Part shown: one piece after another, positions 1-7,938 of the stretch
Position numbering within the stretch: the first letter of the stretch is position 1
Layout of the letters: every line of letters begins with the position of its first letter
Origin: Neisseria sp. MVDL19-042950
Lineage (GTDB): Bacteria; Pseudomonadota; Gammaproteobacteria; Burkholderiales; Neisseriaceae
Reading direction: 5' to 3'
Assembly: GCF_030504625.1 (NCBI RefSeq)
Contig: NZ_JAUKWH010000010.1
Coordinates: forward strand, 1 to 64,000
Length of the DNA stretch: 64,000 bases
Position numbers and translations under genes: made by a program
The notes under the pieces: generated by a model
Seen by the model: the letters and a program-made list of their open reading frames with translations, nothing else
Databases searched by the model: none
Told to the model about the DNA's origin: nothing

Positions 1-488
1 AACCCGAACCGGATCCTTGTCCTGATCCCGAACCAGAACCTGACCCCTGCCCATGGCCTGAACCAGAGCCTGAGCCAGATCCTTGCCCACCATGCTCGGA
101 ACCTGATTGGGATTGTATTATCGGCTATCATAGCGATGTAGATGGAGCGGCAGATAGCTACGGTTATGCTGCGGGCACAGCCGGCCAAGACAGTGATAAC
201 GGTTCTTACCAACTTTGGAGCAGTGCCGATTTATCCGGATCGGATAATGGTATGGGTGGTGTAGGTGTAGACTTGCAAAGTAGCGGAAGTCAAGATAACG
301 ATATCGTTATCAACGATATATTTGCAGTAGACTCATACAATATCGGAGATCTTGTTTTCACCGAAAGCGATACTACTTGGGATAACGTAGCCGCTGATCT
401 TACTGCAAGCGGTTATGGCGTTGACAGCGGTTATGCCGCCGGCCAAGATCAAATCCAACAACAAACTCAAAATCAAGGCATCATCTGA
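1..488 (+). CDS. C-terminal part of a proline/acidic-rich, probably surface or secreted protein (partial)
   Basis: The reading frame is open from the first complete codon (base 3) to TGA at 486-488, so the gene starts outside the window. The first 35 or so codons are a low-complexity stretch of alternating Pro with Glu or Asp, punctuated by Cys and Trp (units such as PEPDPC and PCPWPEPE). A Gly/Asp/Ser/Tyr-rich tail of about 125 residues follows. It contains two similar segments around DSYGYAAG and DSGYAAGQDQ and ends Gln-rich (QIQQQTQNQGII). I recognise no enzyme domain. Pro-acidic linkers of this kind are usual in bacterial cell-surface or secreted proteins, but the regularly placed cysteines are unusual. 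Family and function are not identified. A DUS hairpin follows 28 bp after the stop. Confidence 0.6.
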   Translation, partial: PEPDPCPDPEPEPDPCPWPEPEPEPDPCPPCSEPDWDCIIGYHSDVDGAADSYGYAAGTAGQDSDNGSYQLWSSADLSGSDNGMGGVGVDLQSSGSQDNDIVINDIFAVDSYNIGDLVFTESDTTWDNVAADLTASGYGVDSGYAAGQDQIQQQTQNQGII

Positions 489-515
489 TAAATAGAGTGG
501 TGAAGGATTGAACGG

Positions 516-548
516 AGGCCGTCTGAAAACCATGTTTTCAGACGGCCT
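516..548 (+). terminator. DUS-pair hairpin terminator
   Basis: AGGCCGTCTGAA at 516 and its reverse complement ending at 548 form a hairpin followed by a short T-rich run. It lies between the upstream partial gene and purC. Confidence 0.75.
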
Positions 549-648
549 TTGTTTGTCTGCGTTTTGCAAACAATCCGCATCCGATAGCAGAATTCGGCTA
601 AAATGACGGCTTTAGCAAACACCGCTTAATATTCGCAAAGAGAAAGCC

Positions 649-1509
649 ATGTCAGACATCAGCCTGAAGAAAATCTATTCCGGTAAAGTCCGTGATTTAT
701 ACGAAATCGACAACCAACGTATGTTGATGGTTGCATCCGACCGTCTTTCCGCGTTCGACGTGATTCTCGACGACCCCATACCCGGCAAAGGCGAAATCCT
801 TACCCAGATTTCCAATTTCTGGTTCAAAAAACTCGCCCATATCATGCCGAGCCATTTTACCGGCGACACTGTGTATGACGTATTGCCGGAAGCCGAAGCC
901 CGCCTGTTGGAAAAGCGCGCCGTGGTTGCCAAAAAGCTCACACCGGTGAAAGTGGAAGCCATCGTGCGCGGTTATCTGGCCGGAAGCGGTTGGAAAGATT
1001 ATTGCAAAACCGGCACCGTATGCGGCATCAAACTGCCCAAAGGCATGCAGGAGGCACAGCAATTGCCCGAAGTGATTTTTACCCCGTCTACCAAAGCGGC
1101 CGTGGGCGATCACGATGAAAACATCAGCTTTGAAGAGTGCGAAAACATTATCGGCAAGGAGCTTGCCGCCGAAGTGCGCAGCAAGGCCATTCGGCTTTAT
1201 ACCGAGGCGGCGGAATACGCCAAAACCCGCGGCATCATCATTTGCGACACCAAATTTGAATTCGGCTTGGATGAAAACGGTACGCTGACTTTGATGGACG
1301 AAGTGCTTACCCCCGATTCCAGCCGTTTTTGGCCGGCGGACCAATATCGGGTCGGCACCAATCCGCCGTCGTTCGACAAGCAGTTCGTACGCGATTGGTT
1401 GGAGCGAAGCGGCTGGAACAAACAGGCTCCCGCACCCAAAGTGCCCGACGAGGTGATTCGCAAAACCGTTGAAAAATATCGGGAAGCATTGAATCTGCTG
1501 ACTCGGTGA
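649..1509 (+). CDS. purC: Phosphoribosylaminoimidazole-succinocarboxamide synthase (SAICAR synthetase)
   Basis: This is a cytoplasmic enzyme of de novo purine synthesis. It joins CAIR and L-aspartate with ATP to form SAICAR. The 286-residue protein has the family signatures in order: SGKVRDLYE near residue 10, SDRLSAFDV near 30, [13 protein letters not shown] near 103, FTPSTKA near 145 with HDENI just after, and [10 protein letters not shown] near 221. It follows the eukaryote-like, longer bacterial form rather than the roughly 237-residue E. coli form. The start has an AAAGAGAAAG purine-rich ribosome site just upstream. It stands alone, between DUS hairpins, so it is probably a single-gene transcript. 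Confidence 0.97.
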   Translation: MSDISLKKIYSGKVRDLYEIDNQRMLMVASDRLSAFDVILDDPIPGKGEILTQISNFWFKKLAHIMPSHFTGDTVYDVLPEAEARLLEKRAVVAKKLTPVKVEAIVRGYLAGSGWKDYCKTGTVCGIKLPKGMQEAQQLPEVIFTPSTKAAVGDHDENISFEECENIIGKELAAEVRSKAIRLYTEAAEYAKTRGIIICDTKFEFGLDENGTLTLMDEVLTPDSSRFWPADQYRVGTNPPSFDKQFVRDWLERSGWNKQAPAPKVPDEVIRKTVEKYREALNLLTR

Positions 1510-1538
1510 TCAGAGTTTGTTCCCGCCGATACAGTAAG

Positions 1539-1579
1539 AGGCCGTCTGAAAATCTGCAAACAGGATTTTCAGACGGCCT
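1539..1579 (+). terminator. DUS-pair hairpin terminator behind purC
   Basis: AGGCCGTCTGAAAAT and its complement (1539-1579) form a hairpin followed by TTTT. It lies 30 bp after the purC stop. Confidence 0.8.
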
Positions 1580-1670
1580 TTTCCAAAGGGATATATGTTA
1601 TATTCGGCGCATTGAAAAACAGAGAAACAAGTTGCGCTGTTAACGGCCGACCGTTTATTAAAATTTCATC

Positions 1671-2792
1671 ATGCCGGATTTTACCGTTACCGATTGGTTG
1701 TTGTTCATTTTGTTATCGCTGCCGATATTGGCAACTTTGCTGCCCTTGGTTAACCATAACCATTGGGCGTTCCGTATTTTCGATTTCCCGCGCCTGCAAA
1801 TTGCCGCATTCAGTTTGCTGTGCGTGGTTTTGAATTATGCTTTGCAGGCCAACAATCATCCGGTGTTTGTTGCGTTTGAAATCCTCAACATTCTCTGTTT
1901 TTTCTACCAATTGAAAGAAATTGCCGCCTACACGCGTTTAAGCCGGCCGGAAGTGATGCGTTACCGAGGCAAAGACGACAACCGCACCGTGTCGCTGATT
2001 ACCGGCAACGTGCTGACCAGCAACCGCCGTGCCGATTTGCTGTTGGCACAAGTGCGGCAATACCGACCGGATGTGGTGTTGACTTTAGAGAGCGACGAAT
2101 GGTGGGAAGGGCAGCTTGCACCGTTGGAGCATGAATACGGCTATGGATACACGGTGAAGATTCCGCTTGATAACCTCTACGGCATGCATTTATACAGCCG
2201 CCTGCCGTTACGCAATGTCGAAATACGCCATTGGGTAGCCGAAGATATTCCGTCGATTGTCGCCGAAATGCAGTTGCATTCGGGCGAGTGGATACGCATT
2301 TACTGCCTCCACCCGATGCCGCCCAGCCCCACCGAGGCCGATACCTCCACTGACAGGGATGCCGAATTGCTGCTGGTGGGTAAAGAGATTGCCAAAAACA
2401 ATCATTCCGTGCTGGTATTCGGCGATTTGAACGATGTGGCATGGTCGCGTACATCGCGGTTGTTCCAACAGATCAGCGGCCTGCTCGATCCGCGTAAAGG
2501 GCGTGGTTTGTACAATACCTTCCATGCCGAATATCCGCTGCTGCGCTGGCCGCTCGATCATATTTTCCACAGCAGCGATTTCATGATGAGTGAAATCAAA
2601 GTGCTGCCTTATATCGGTTCCGACCATTTCCCCGTATATGGAAAATTCCAATTCTCGCCGCCGGCCGAAGCCGTGCAGGAAAAAGAAGAAGCGGATGCAG
2701 AGGAGAAGCAGGAAGCGGAAGAGAAAATTGCTGAAGCCGAACCGATTAAAGAAGTGGTGGAAGAAAAATATAACGGCAAAAGCGAAGAATGA
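1671..2792 (+). CDS. Membrane-anchored endonuclease/exonuclease/phosphatase (EEP) family protein
   Basis: The 373-residue protein has two or three hydrophobic segments in the first 90 residues (for example LLFILLSLPILATLLPLV near residue 10), then an EEP-fold domain. The visible metal and catalytic motifs are GNVLTSN near residue 112, an acidic LESDEWW near 143, GDLND near 251 and GSDHFPV near 315. Family members hydrolyse phosphodiester or phosphomonoester bonds (nucleic acids, phospholipids or inositides). The substrate here cannot be read from sequence. The last 45 residues are a highly charged Glu/Lys/Ala tail that is not part of the domain. The membrane segments suggest the catalytic domain is anchored at the inner membrane, probably facing the periplasm. 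Confidence 0.85.
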   Translation: MPDFTVTDWLLFILLSLPILATLLPLVNHNHWAFRIFDFPRLQIAAFSLLCVVLNYALQANNHPVFVAFEILNILCFFYQLKEIAAYTRLSRPEVMRYRGKDDNRTVSLITGNVLTSNRRADLLLAQVRQYRPDVVLTLESDEWWEGQLAPLEHEYGYGYTVKIPLDNLYGMHLYSRLPLRNVEIRHWVAEDIPSIVAEMQLHSGEWIRIYCLHPMPPSPTEADTSTDRDAELLLVGKEIAKNNHSVLVFGDLNDVAWSRTSRLFQQISGLLDPRKGRGLYNTFHAEYPLLRWPLDHIFHSSDFMMSEIKVLPYIGSDHFPVYGKFQFSPPAEAVQEKEEADAEEKQEAEEKIAEAEPIKEVVEEKYNGKSEE

Positions 2793-2844
2793 GAAAAAGC
2801 ACGGTTGCAGGAGTGGTTTTGCCGCCGTATTCGAAAGGCAGCAA

Positions 2845-2879
2845 AGAGGCCGTCTGAAAAGTGTTTTCAGACGGCCTCT
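2845..2879 (+). terminator. DUS-pair hairpin terminator
   Basis: A 16-bp inverted repeat, AGAGGCCGTCTGAAAA and its complement, lies 52 bp after the EEP-family gene and is followed by a few T residues. Confidence 0.8.
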
Positions 2880-2930
2880 TTGTTATCGTACACACCTTAT
2901 CTACACATTCTGTCCATAACAAATGAACTT

Positions 2931-3070
2931 TATTTCCGCTACGGCGTTGTTGCGCTTTAGTTTAAAAAGAATGATTTTGTAAGCTGCCGAGCGGCAACGG
3001 AATCGGTTCCGTACTATTTTGTACGGTCTGCGTCTTGCCACGTTGTAGCAAAAATAAGTTTATTTGCTAT
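2931..3070. repeat. Dispersed intergenic repeat, copy 1
   Basis: This roughly 140-bp block resembles two others, at 4350-4438 and 58985-59121. Shared pieces are CTACGGCGTTGTTG (with copy 2), GATTTTGTAAGC and GAATCGGTT (with copy 3), GTAC-rich middle parts (GTACTATTTTGTAC here), and the end CAAAAATAAGTTTATTTGC, identical in copy 3. The pattern recalls the short intergenic repeats scattered through Neisseria genomes. I cannot name the family with certainty. Confidence 0.55.
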
Positions 3071-3199
3071 ATGAAAAATAGCAAAAATATCGTTGCAGCC
3101 ATCAAACTTGATCTCTCATGCCACGTTTCCTCCGTTTTAATGTGCAGATAATGATTGCAGGTTGCTGAAACAGGCATAATTTGCCGCTTGTTATGAAAT

Positions 3200-4267
3200 T
3201 TACGCTTCGCAGTGATAACTGCCGAACGCTTCCGCCAAGTTGCCGATAATTTCCCCTGTGCTGCCGGTTTGGGCAAGCGGTGCGTTTTGTCCTGCCCATA
3301 ATGATGAGAATTCATCGGATCCTTGCGTTTCGGCGGCCGCTTTTAGAGGTGCGGAAGCGGATTGGGCGAGCGGGAAAGGCGGTGCGGCATCGCTGGAGGG
3401 GCCTGCTTCGTGGATAAAGCGGTTCACGATACCGCGGGCAAAGCCGCTGCTGAACAGATTGGTTAACACGGTATCGGCGGCCTGTTCGCTTTGCAGGGCT
3501 TTGCGGTGGAAGTGCGGAGGTATCGGCTTCGTCTGCCAACATCAGAGCCGTACCGATTTGGATACCGGCGGCACCCAAAGTACGCGCCGCTCGTGCGGTG
3601 GTTGCATCGCTGATGCCGCCGGCAGCCACAACTGGCATATTCACAGCAGCACGGATTTGCGGCAACAGACTGAATAATCCTTGTTGGCGGTTTAAGTCGC
3701 GGCTGAGAAACATGCCCCGATGCCCGCCGGCTTCCAAACCTTGCGCAATGATGATGTCTGCTCCGTACGCTTCCAGCCAACGGGCTTCTTCGACGGTGGT
3801 GGCGCTCGACATTACTACGGCACCGCTGCTTTTTACTTTGTCCAACAAGGCTTGTTCCGGCAGGCCGAAATGAAAGCTGACCACGGGCGGGCGGTATTGC
3901 ATAACAATTTCCGCCTGCTCGTTGCCAAACGGCTGTCGGCCGCCTTGCAGTACGTCTTGTTCCGTCAAGCCGAATTCACGGTAAAATGGCGCGAGTGCGG
4001 CAAGCCATTTTGCTTGTTGCGCTGCGTCCGCTTCAGGTTGGCGGTGGGCGAAAAAGTTGATGTTGAACGGCCGATCGGTGTGTCGGCGGATGGTTTCGAT
4101 TTCGGCGCACAGTTTTTCAGACGGCAGCATGGCGGCAGGTAGCGAACCCAATGCTCCCGCTTGGCAGGCGGTAATCGCCAGGTTGCTGCTTTGAACGCCG
4201 GCCATCGGTGCTTGGATAACCGGCAGGCGGGTGCGGATAAGGCCAGCAGTTTGCTAATAGGGTTCAT
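3200..4267 (-). pseudogene. Nitronate monooxygenase / FMN-dependent 2-nitropropane dioxygenase-like gene, frameshifted twice
   Basis: The three pieces together match an NAD(P)H-independent, FMN-binding nitronate monooxygenase. The N-terminal piece starts at ATG 4267 (MNPISKLLA, with an AGAGG ribosome site). After a one-base loss near 4238-4244 the next frame continues RTRLPVIQAPMAGVQSSNLA, which is the FMN-binding start of the family. It runs through VVSFHFGLP, a GADIIIAQGLEAGGHRG motif, and VVAAGGISDATTARAARTLGAAGIQIGTALML. After a one-base gain near 3506-3513 the C-terminal piece resumes (LTNLFSSGFARGIVNRFI to the stop at 3200). The two indels have opposite signs and lie about 730 bp apart, so neither translation start gives a full protein. 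An intact protein would be about 355 residues. A sequencing error is possible but would have to occur twice. Confidence 0.8.
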
Positions 4268-4292
4268 GATTTTTCCTCTGCGACGGATTGTG

Positions 4293-4316
4293 GCCGTCTG
4301 AAAAGATTCAGACGGC
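4293..4316. repeat. Inverted DUS pair upstream of the broken nitronate monooxygenase gene
   Basis: GCCGTCTGAA and its complement (4293-4316), with a 4-nt spacer, sit just upstream of the pseudogene start. The flanking base is T rather than A, so the DUS is one base off the full AG form. Confidence 0.6.
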
Positions 4317-4349
4317 AGGTTGTTATATTCGCGATATAGTCTATCAGCT

Positions 4350-4438
4350 TAACTTTTACTACGGCGTTGTTGCCTTGTCGTACTACCTGTACTGCCTGCG
4401 GCTTGCTGCCTTGTATTAAAAATGTGTTGATTGATTAC
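4350..4438. repeat. Dispersed intergenic repeat, copy 2
   Basis: The block CTACGGCGTTGTTGCC...GTACTACCTGTACTGCCTGCGGCTTGCTGCCTTG resembles the copy at 2931-3070 and sits on the other side of the nitronate monooxygenase pseudogene in the same orientation. It is shorter and lacks the AAATAAGTTTATTTG end. Confidence 0.5.
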
Positions 4439-4536
4439 ATTGGCAAATTCGGCCATCAGTATGGGCGTTTAGACTGCATAAAGCAGGCAAATTCAGGCAA
4501 AAAACAGGCTGCCGTTTAACGGGCAGCCTGTTGTGG

Positions 4537-5427
4537 TTAACGGCCTACATTTTCCAATGCCAACTTCTCTTGACGGTAGGCTTCGGCAGCTTCGCGCTCG
4601 CGTTTGGTGGCTTGGCGCATCATGTAGTAGTTGATGGCAATCACCAGCGTGCCGACGATGGTAATCATAATGGTTGCCAACACGTTCATCTGCGGGTCGA
4701 GGCCGAGTTTGATTTTTGAGAAAATCACCTGCGGCAGGGTGGAGGAACCCGGGCCCGACAGGAACGAAGTAATCACCAAATCATCCAGCGACAAGGTAAT
4801 GCCGAGCAGGAAACCCGAAGCGATTGCCGGAGCAATCAGCGGCAGGGTAATCACGAAAAAGATTTTCAACGGCCGTGCGCCCAAATCCATAGCGGCTTCT
4901 TCGAGCGATTGGTCGAGCTCTATTAATCGTGAACGGATAATCACGGTAATGTAGGCCATGCACAATGTCGTGTGCCCCAAGAAAATCGTGAAAAAGCCGC
5001 GGTCGAAATAAAGCCAGCTCAACAATTCGCTGCTTTGCAGAAACATTTGCACCTGAATAATCAGAAGCAGCATCGACAAACCGGTAATCACATCGGGCAT
5101 CACCATCGGCGCAGATACCATGCCGGCAAACAGCGTGCTGCCGCGGAAACGCTTGATGCGCGCCAGAGCGTAACCAGCCAGCGTGCCCAGTGTTACTGCA
5201 GCCAGCGAAGACACCACGGCAATGCGCAATGACAGCCATGCCGCTTCGAGAATCGTGCTGTTGTTGGCCAATGCGCCGTACCATTTGGTGGAGAATCCGC
5301 CCCAAACCGTTACCAGTTTCGATTCGTTGAAAGAATAAATAATCAAAATAACCAGCGGGATATACAGAAAGGCCAAGCCCAGCGCCAGCATCATTTTGAG
5401 AAACCAAGAAAGTTTGTATTTGGACAT
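4537..5427 (-). CDS. potI: Putrescine/spermidine ABC transporter permease, PotI type
   Basis: This 296-residue inner-membrane permease is one of the two membrane subunits that import polyamines from a periplasmic binding protein. About six hydrophobic segments are visible, starting with MMLALGLAFLYIPLVILIIYSF. The ATPase-coupling EAA loop reads EEAAMDLGARPLKIFFVITLPLIAPAI near residue 180. Its ATG overlaps the potH stop by one base (TAATG), which indicates translational coupling. The tail after the last membrane segment is charged (KREREAAEAYRQEK). No binding-protein gene (potF/potD) is adjacent. It may lie elsewhere, as is common in Neisseria. Confidence 0.92.
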   Translation of the reverse strand: MSKYKLSWFLKMMLALGLAFLYIPLVILIIYSFNESKLVTVWGGFSTKWYGALANNSTILEAAWLSLRIAVVSSLAAVTLGTLAGYALARIKRFRGSTLFAGMVSAPMVMPDVITGLSMLLLIIQVQMFLQSSELLSWLYFDRGFFTIFLGHTTLCMAYITVIIRSRLIELDQSLEEAAMDLGARPLKIFFVITLPLIAPAIASGFLLGITLSLDDLVITSFLSGPGSSTLPQVIFSKIKLGLDPQMNVLATIMITIVGTLVIAINYYMMRQATKREREAAEAYRQEKLALENVGR

Positions 5428-6404
5428 TATCTGGCTCCTTCTTCGATTTCACGGTTTTCATAGTGGTGGAACAGGGTAATCGGAATAACCAGCAGAATCA
5501 CCATAATCACGGCAATGGCGGAAGCCAGCGGCCAGTTGTTTTGGTCGAAGAACGCCTGCCACAATACTTTACCGATCATCAGGTTATCGGAACCGCCCAC
5601 CAGCTCGGGAATCACAAATTCGCCGACCGCCGGTACGAATACCAGCATCGAGCCGGCGATAATGCCGGTTTTCGATAAAGGCAGTGTAATTGAGAAAAAC
5701 GCCTTAATCGGGCCGGCACCCAAGTCGGAAGCCGCTTCAAGCAGCCTGCTGTCCATTTTTACCAGTTGGGTATAGAGCGGCAGAATCATAAACGGCAGAT
5801 AGGCGTAAACCATAACCAGATTCAGTGAAAAGGCATTGTAAAAAAGATCCAGCGGTTGGCTGATGATGCCGTATTTCAACAGGTAGTTGTTGATGATGCC
5901 GTTGTGCCCGAGCAATCCCATCCAAGCGTAAACGCGCAGTAGGAAAGAAGTCCAGAAAGGCAGCATGATTGCCAGCAGCAAACCGTTGCGGATAGACGGA
6001 TGGGCGCGCGAAATGGCGTAGGCAATCGGGTAGCCGAGCATCAGGCAGATAAGCGTGGTGGTCAGCGCGGTTTTAATCGACAGCCAGTAAGTGAGCAGGT
6101 AGATATTGTTGCCGTTGCCGTCTGAAAACGGATTCAGCATTTGGCCCAAACTGCTCCAGAAACTTTGGAAAATATCGGCATAGTTTTGGTAATTCAATGC
6201 GATATTCAGACGGCCTAAGTCGGGATCGGTGGTAATCAGCGGCGAATAGGGTGGAATGGCCAGCTCTTGCTCGGCAAAGCTGATTTTCAGCACGATTGCA
6301 AACGGAATCAGAAACAGCACCAGCAGCCAGATATAAGGCACGGCAATCACTGCCCGCTGCCCGGGGCGGCGCAGGAGTTTGCGTTTAAACGTTTTCAGTT
6401 TCAT
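5427..6404 (-). CDS. potH: Putrescine/spermidine ABC transporter permease, PotH type
   Basis: This 325-residue inner-membrane permease is the partner of PotI. After a basic N-terminus (KLKTFKRKLLRR) there is a first membrane span (VIAVPYIWLLVLFLIPFAIVL), then a long periplasmic loop and five more spans. The EAA coupling loop reads LEAASDLGAGPIKAFFSITLPLSKTGI near residue 226. It lies 18 bp downstream of potG and overlaps potI by one base, so the three genes form one operon read as potG-potH-potI. Confidence 0.93.
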   Translation of the reverse strand: MKLKTFKRKLLRRPGQRAVIAVPYIWLLVLFLIPFAIVLKISFAEQELAIPPYSPLITTDPDLGRLNIALNYQNYADIFQSFWSSLGQMLNPFSDGNGNNIYLLTYWLSIKTALTTTLICLMLGYPIAYAISRAHPSIRNGLLLAIMLPFWTSFLLRVYAWMGLLGHNGIINNYLLKYGIISQPLDLFYNAFSLNLVMVYAYLPFMILPLYTQLVKMDSRLLEAASDLGAGPIKAFFSITLPLSKTGIIAGSMLVFVPAVGEFVIPELVGGSDNLMIGKVLWQAFFDQNNWPLASAIAVIMVILLVIPITLFHHYENREIEEGAR

Positions 6405-6422
6405 TGCGGTTATCCTTGCGGC

Positions 6423-7547
6423 TTAGCTGAACAGCGGAGTGGGCTGGTTTTCGGGCCAGCTTACATATACGGTTTCGTCCCAAGTCGGCGGGGTAAGGTT
6501 GCGGACATGCCAGTAAGGGGCGGGCACTTGGCTTTTGATAACGCGGCCGTTAGCCAGTTGGACATGGTAAATGGCAAAGCTGCCCAGATAGGCAATTTCT
6601 TTAACCGTGCCTTGCTCCCAGTTGGAATCGCCGAATGCTTCCGGTTTTTCTTTGTGCAGGTCGATATCTTCGGGGCGGATGCTGATCCACAGGTTTTGTT
6701 CGGCACGACCGCCCAAACCGTGGTCGATGCGTACTTTGTTGGCCAGTTCGGGGCATTCGACGATGGAGTAGTCGGCTTGGTCTTCCAGCACGGTGCCTTC
6801 AAAGATATTGGTTTCGCCGATGAATTCGGCGGTGAAGCGGCTGTTGGGGAAGTCGTAAACGTCGCTCGGCGTGCCGACTTGTTGCAGTTGGCCTTCCGAC
6901 ATAATCGCCACGCGGGTAGCCATGGTCATGGCTTCTTCTTGGTCGTGCGTTACCATGATGCAGGTTACACCCACTTGCTCCAGTGTGTTGACCAATTCGA
7001 GTTGAGTTTGCTGGCGCAGTTTTTTATCGAGCGCGCCCAAGGGTTCGTCGAGCAAGAGGATTTTCGGGCGTTTGGCCAAGCTGCGGGCCAAGGCTACGCG
7101 TTGCTGTTGGCCGCCTGAAAGCTGGTGCGGTTTGCGTTTGGCAAATTTGCTCATCTGCACCAGACGCAGCATTTCTTCCACGCGCTCGATGATTTCGTCT
7201 TTGGGCATTTTGTCTTGCTTGAGGCCGAAGGCGATGTTTTGTTCCACCGTCATATGCGGGAAAAGTGCGTAGCTTTGGAACATCATGTTGATCGGACGCT
7301 CATAGGGGGCGAGTTTGGTAATGTCCTGCCCGTCGAGGATGATTTTGCCTTGGTTTGGCGTTTCCATGCCCGCCAGCATGCGCAACAGCGTGGATTTGCC
7401 GCTACCCGAGCTGCCCAAAAGGGCGAAGATTTCATGTTTTTCAATATCTAAGTCGATGTGATCGACAGCGTAATTGTCACCAAACTTTTTTACCAAGCCT
7501 TGTATTTGCAGATAGGGTTGGATGGCAGACGCAGGGGTTGCGTTCAT
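6423..7547 (-). CDS. potG: Putrescine/spermidine ABC transporter ATP-binding protein
   Basis: This cytoplasmic ATPase powers the PotHI permease. The motifs are all present: Walker [10 protein letters not shown] near residue 45, the Q-loop [14 protein letters not shown], the signature [16 protein letters not shown], Walker [13 protein letters not shown] and the switch MVTHDQEEA. The last 110 residues are a TOBE-type regulatory domain. I place the start at the ATG at 7547 (MNATPAS), which has a GGAG ribosome site 8-9 nt upstream. A longer frame begins at 7583 but has no such site. A likely promoter lies at 7713-7742, giving a 5' leader of about 160 nt that contains an inverted repeat. Confidence 0.93.
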   Translation of the reverse strand: MNATPASAIQPYLQIQGLVKKFGDNYAVDHIDLDIEKHEIFALLGSSGSGKSTLLRMLAGMETPNQGKIILDGQDITKLAPYERPINMMFQSYALFPHMTVEQNIAFGLKQDKMPKDEIIERVEEMLRLVQMSKFAKRKPHQLSGGQQQRVALARSLAKRPKILLLDEPLGALDKKLRQQTQLELVNTLEQVGVTCIMVTHDQEEAMTMATRVAIMSEGQLQQVGTPSDVYDFPNSRFTAEFIGETNIFEGTVLEDQADYSIVECPELANKVRIDHGLGGRAEQNLWISIRPEDIDLHKEKPEAFGDSNWEQGTVKEIAYLGSFAIYHVQLANGRVIKSQVPAPYWHVRNLTPPTWDETVYVSWPENQPTPLFS

Positions 7548-7659
7548 AATGGCAATACTCCAGTTAATAACGAGTACCGGCAAAACGGATTTTCGCGGGG
7601 TGATAAAAAGCTGTTTGATTGCTGGTTTAAAGAGCGCACGGGCAGCATGAAAAATTTCT

Positions 7660-7699
7660 CAGGGCTGTGAGAAACCGGTGAAGGTTGCTGACAGCCCTG
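7660..7699 (-). promoter_or_regulatory. Inverted repeat in the 5' leader of potGHI
   Basis: CAGGGCTGT (7660-7668) and its exact complement ACAGCCCTG (7691-7699) flank a 22-nt loop. They lie between the inferred potGHI promoter and the potG start, so the leader transcript could fold here. A role in control by polyamines is only a guess. Confidence 0.35.
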
Positions 7700-7712
7700 T
7701 TGTGAGCTCGTT

Positions 7713-7742
7713 ATTATATTAGTCCATGTCTTGAAGGGGCAA
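7713..7742 (-). promoter_or_regulatory. Probable sigma-70 promoter for potGHI
   Basis: Read on the minus strand there is TTGCCC, an 18-nt spacer and a perfect TATAAT (7713-7718). It lies about 165 bp upstream of the potG start. Confidence 0.5.
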
Positions 7743-7869
7743 TATAAAATTGGATTTGAAGGTACATTGGGGGGAATGTGTGCGGCAAGGACAACATAAA
7801 AAGGGAGAGGCGGGCATCGAAGTGTCGGATTGTGGTGCAGATGCCGAAGTGGAGTTTATCTGCATGAAT

Positions 7870-7930
7870 TTTCGTTATAAACACAGGCCGTCTGAAATAT
7901 GTTTTCAGACGGCCTGTGTTTATAACGAAA
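7870..7930 (-). terminator. Long DUS hairpin behind the rfbBACD operon
   Basis: A perfect 28-bp inverted repeat (7870-7897 and 7903-7930) has a 5-nt loop. Its core is an inverted DUS pair, and the arms extend outward with TTTCGTTATAAACAC, much longer than the usual DUS terminators in this window. It begins 8 bp after the rfbD stop. Confidence 0.8.
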
Positions 7931-7938
7931 GCTGGCGC

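Larger units (their letters stand above)
2793..3199. other. Intergenic region, about 400 bp
   Basis: It holds the DUS hairpin at 2845-2879 and a dispersed repeat copy at about 2931-3070. Beyond that I see no supportable gene. It separates the EEP-family gene from the broken nitronate monooxygenase gene, and the two converge here. Confidence 0.7.
7548..7938. other. Intergenic region between potG and rfbD
   Basis: These 390 bp hold the probable potGHI promoter (7713-7742, minus strand), a leader inverted repeat (7660-7699) and the long hairpin behind rfbD (7870-7930). I see no protein-coding gene I would support. Confidence 0.6.

Noticed and set aside
1-488. TspB-like phage surface protein for the first partial gene
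   Set aside because: The proline-acidic repeats recall it, but I see no phage genes and the tail does not match what I remember of that family.
6267-7118. Long open frame on the plus strand opposite potG and potH (283 codons)
   Set aside because: Shadow of conserved genes; no recognisable protein.
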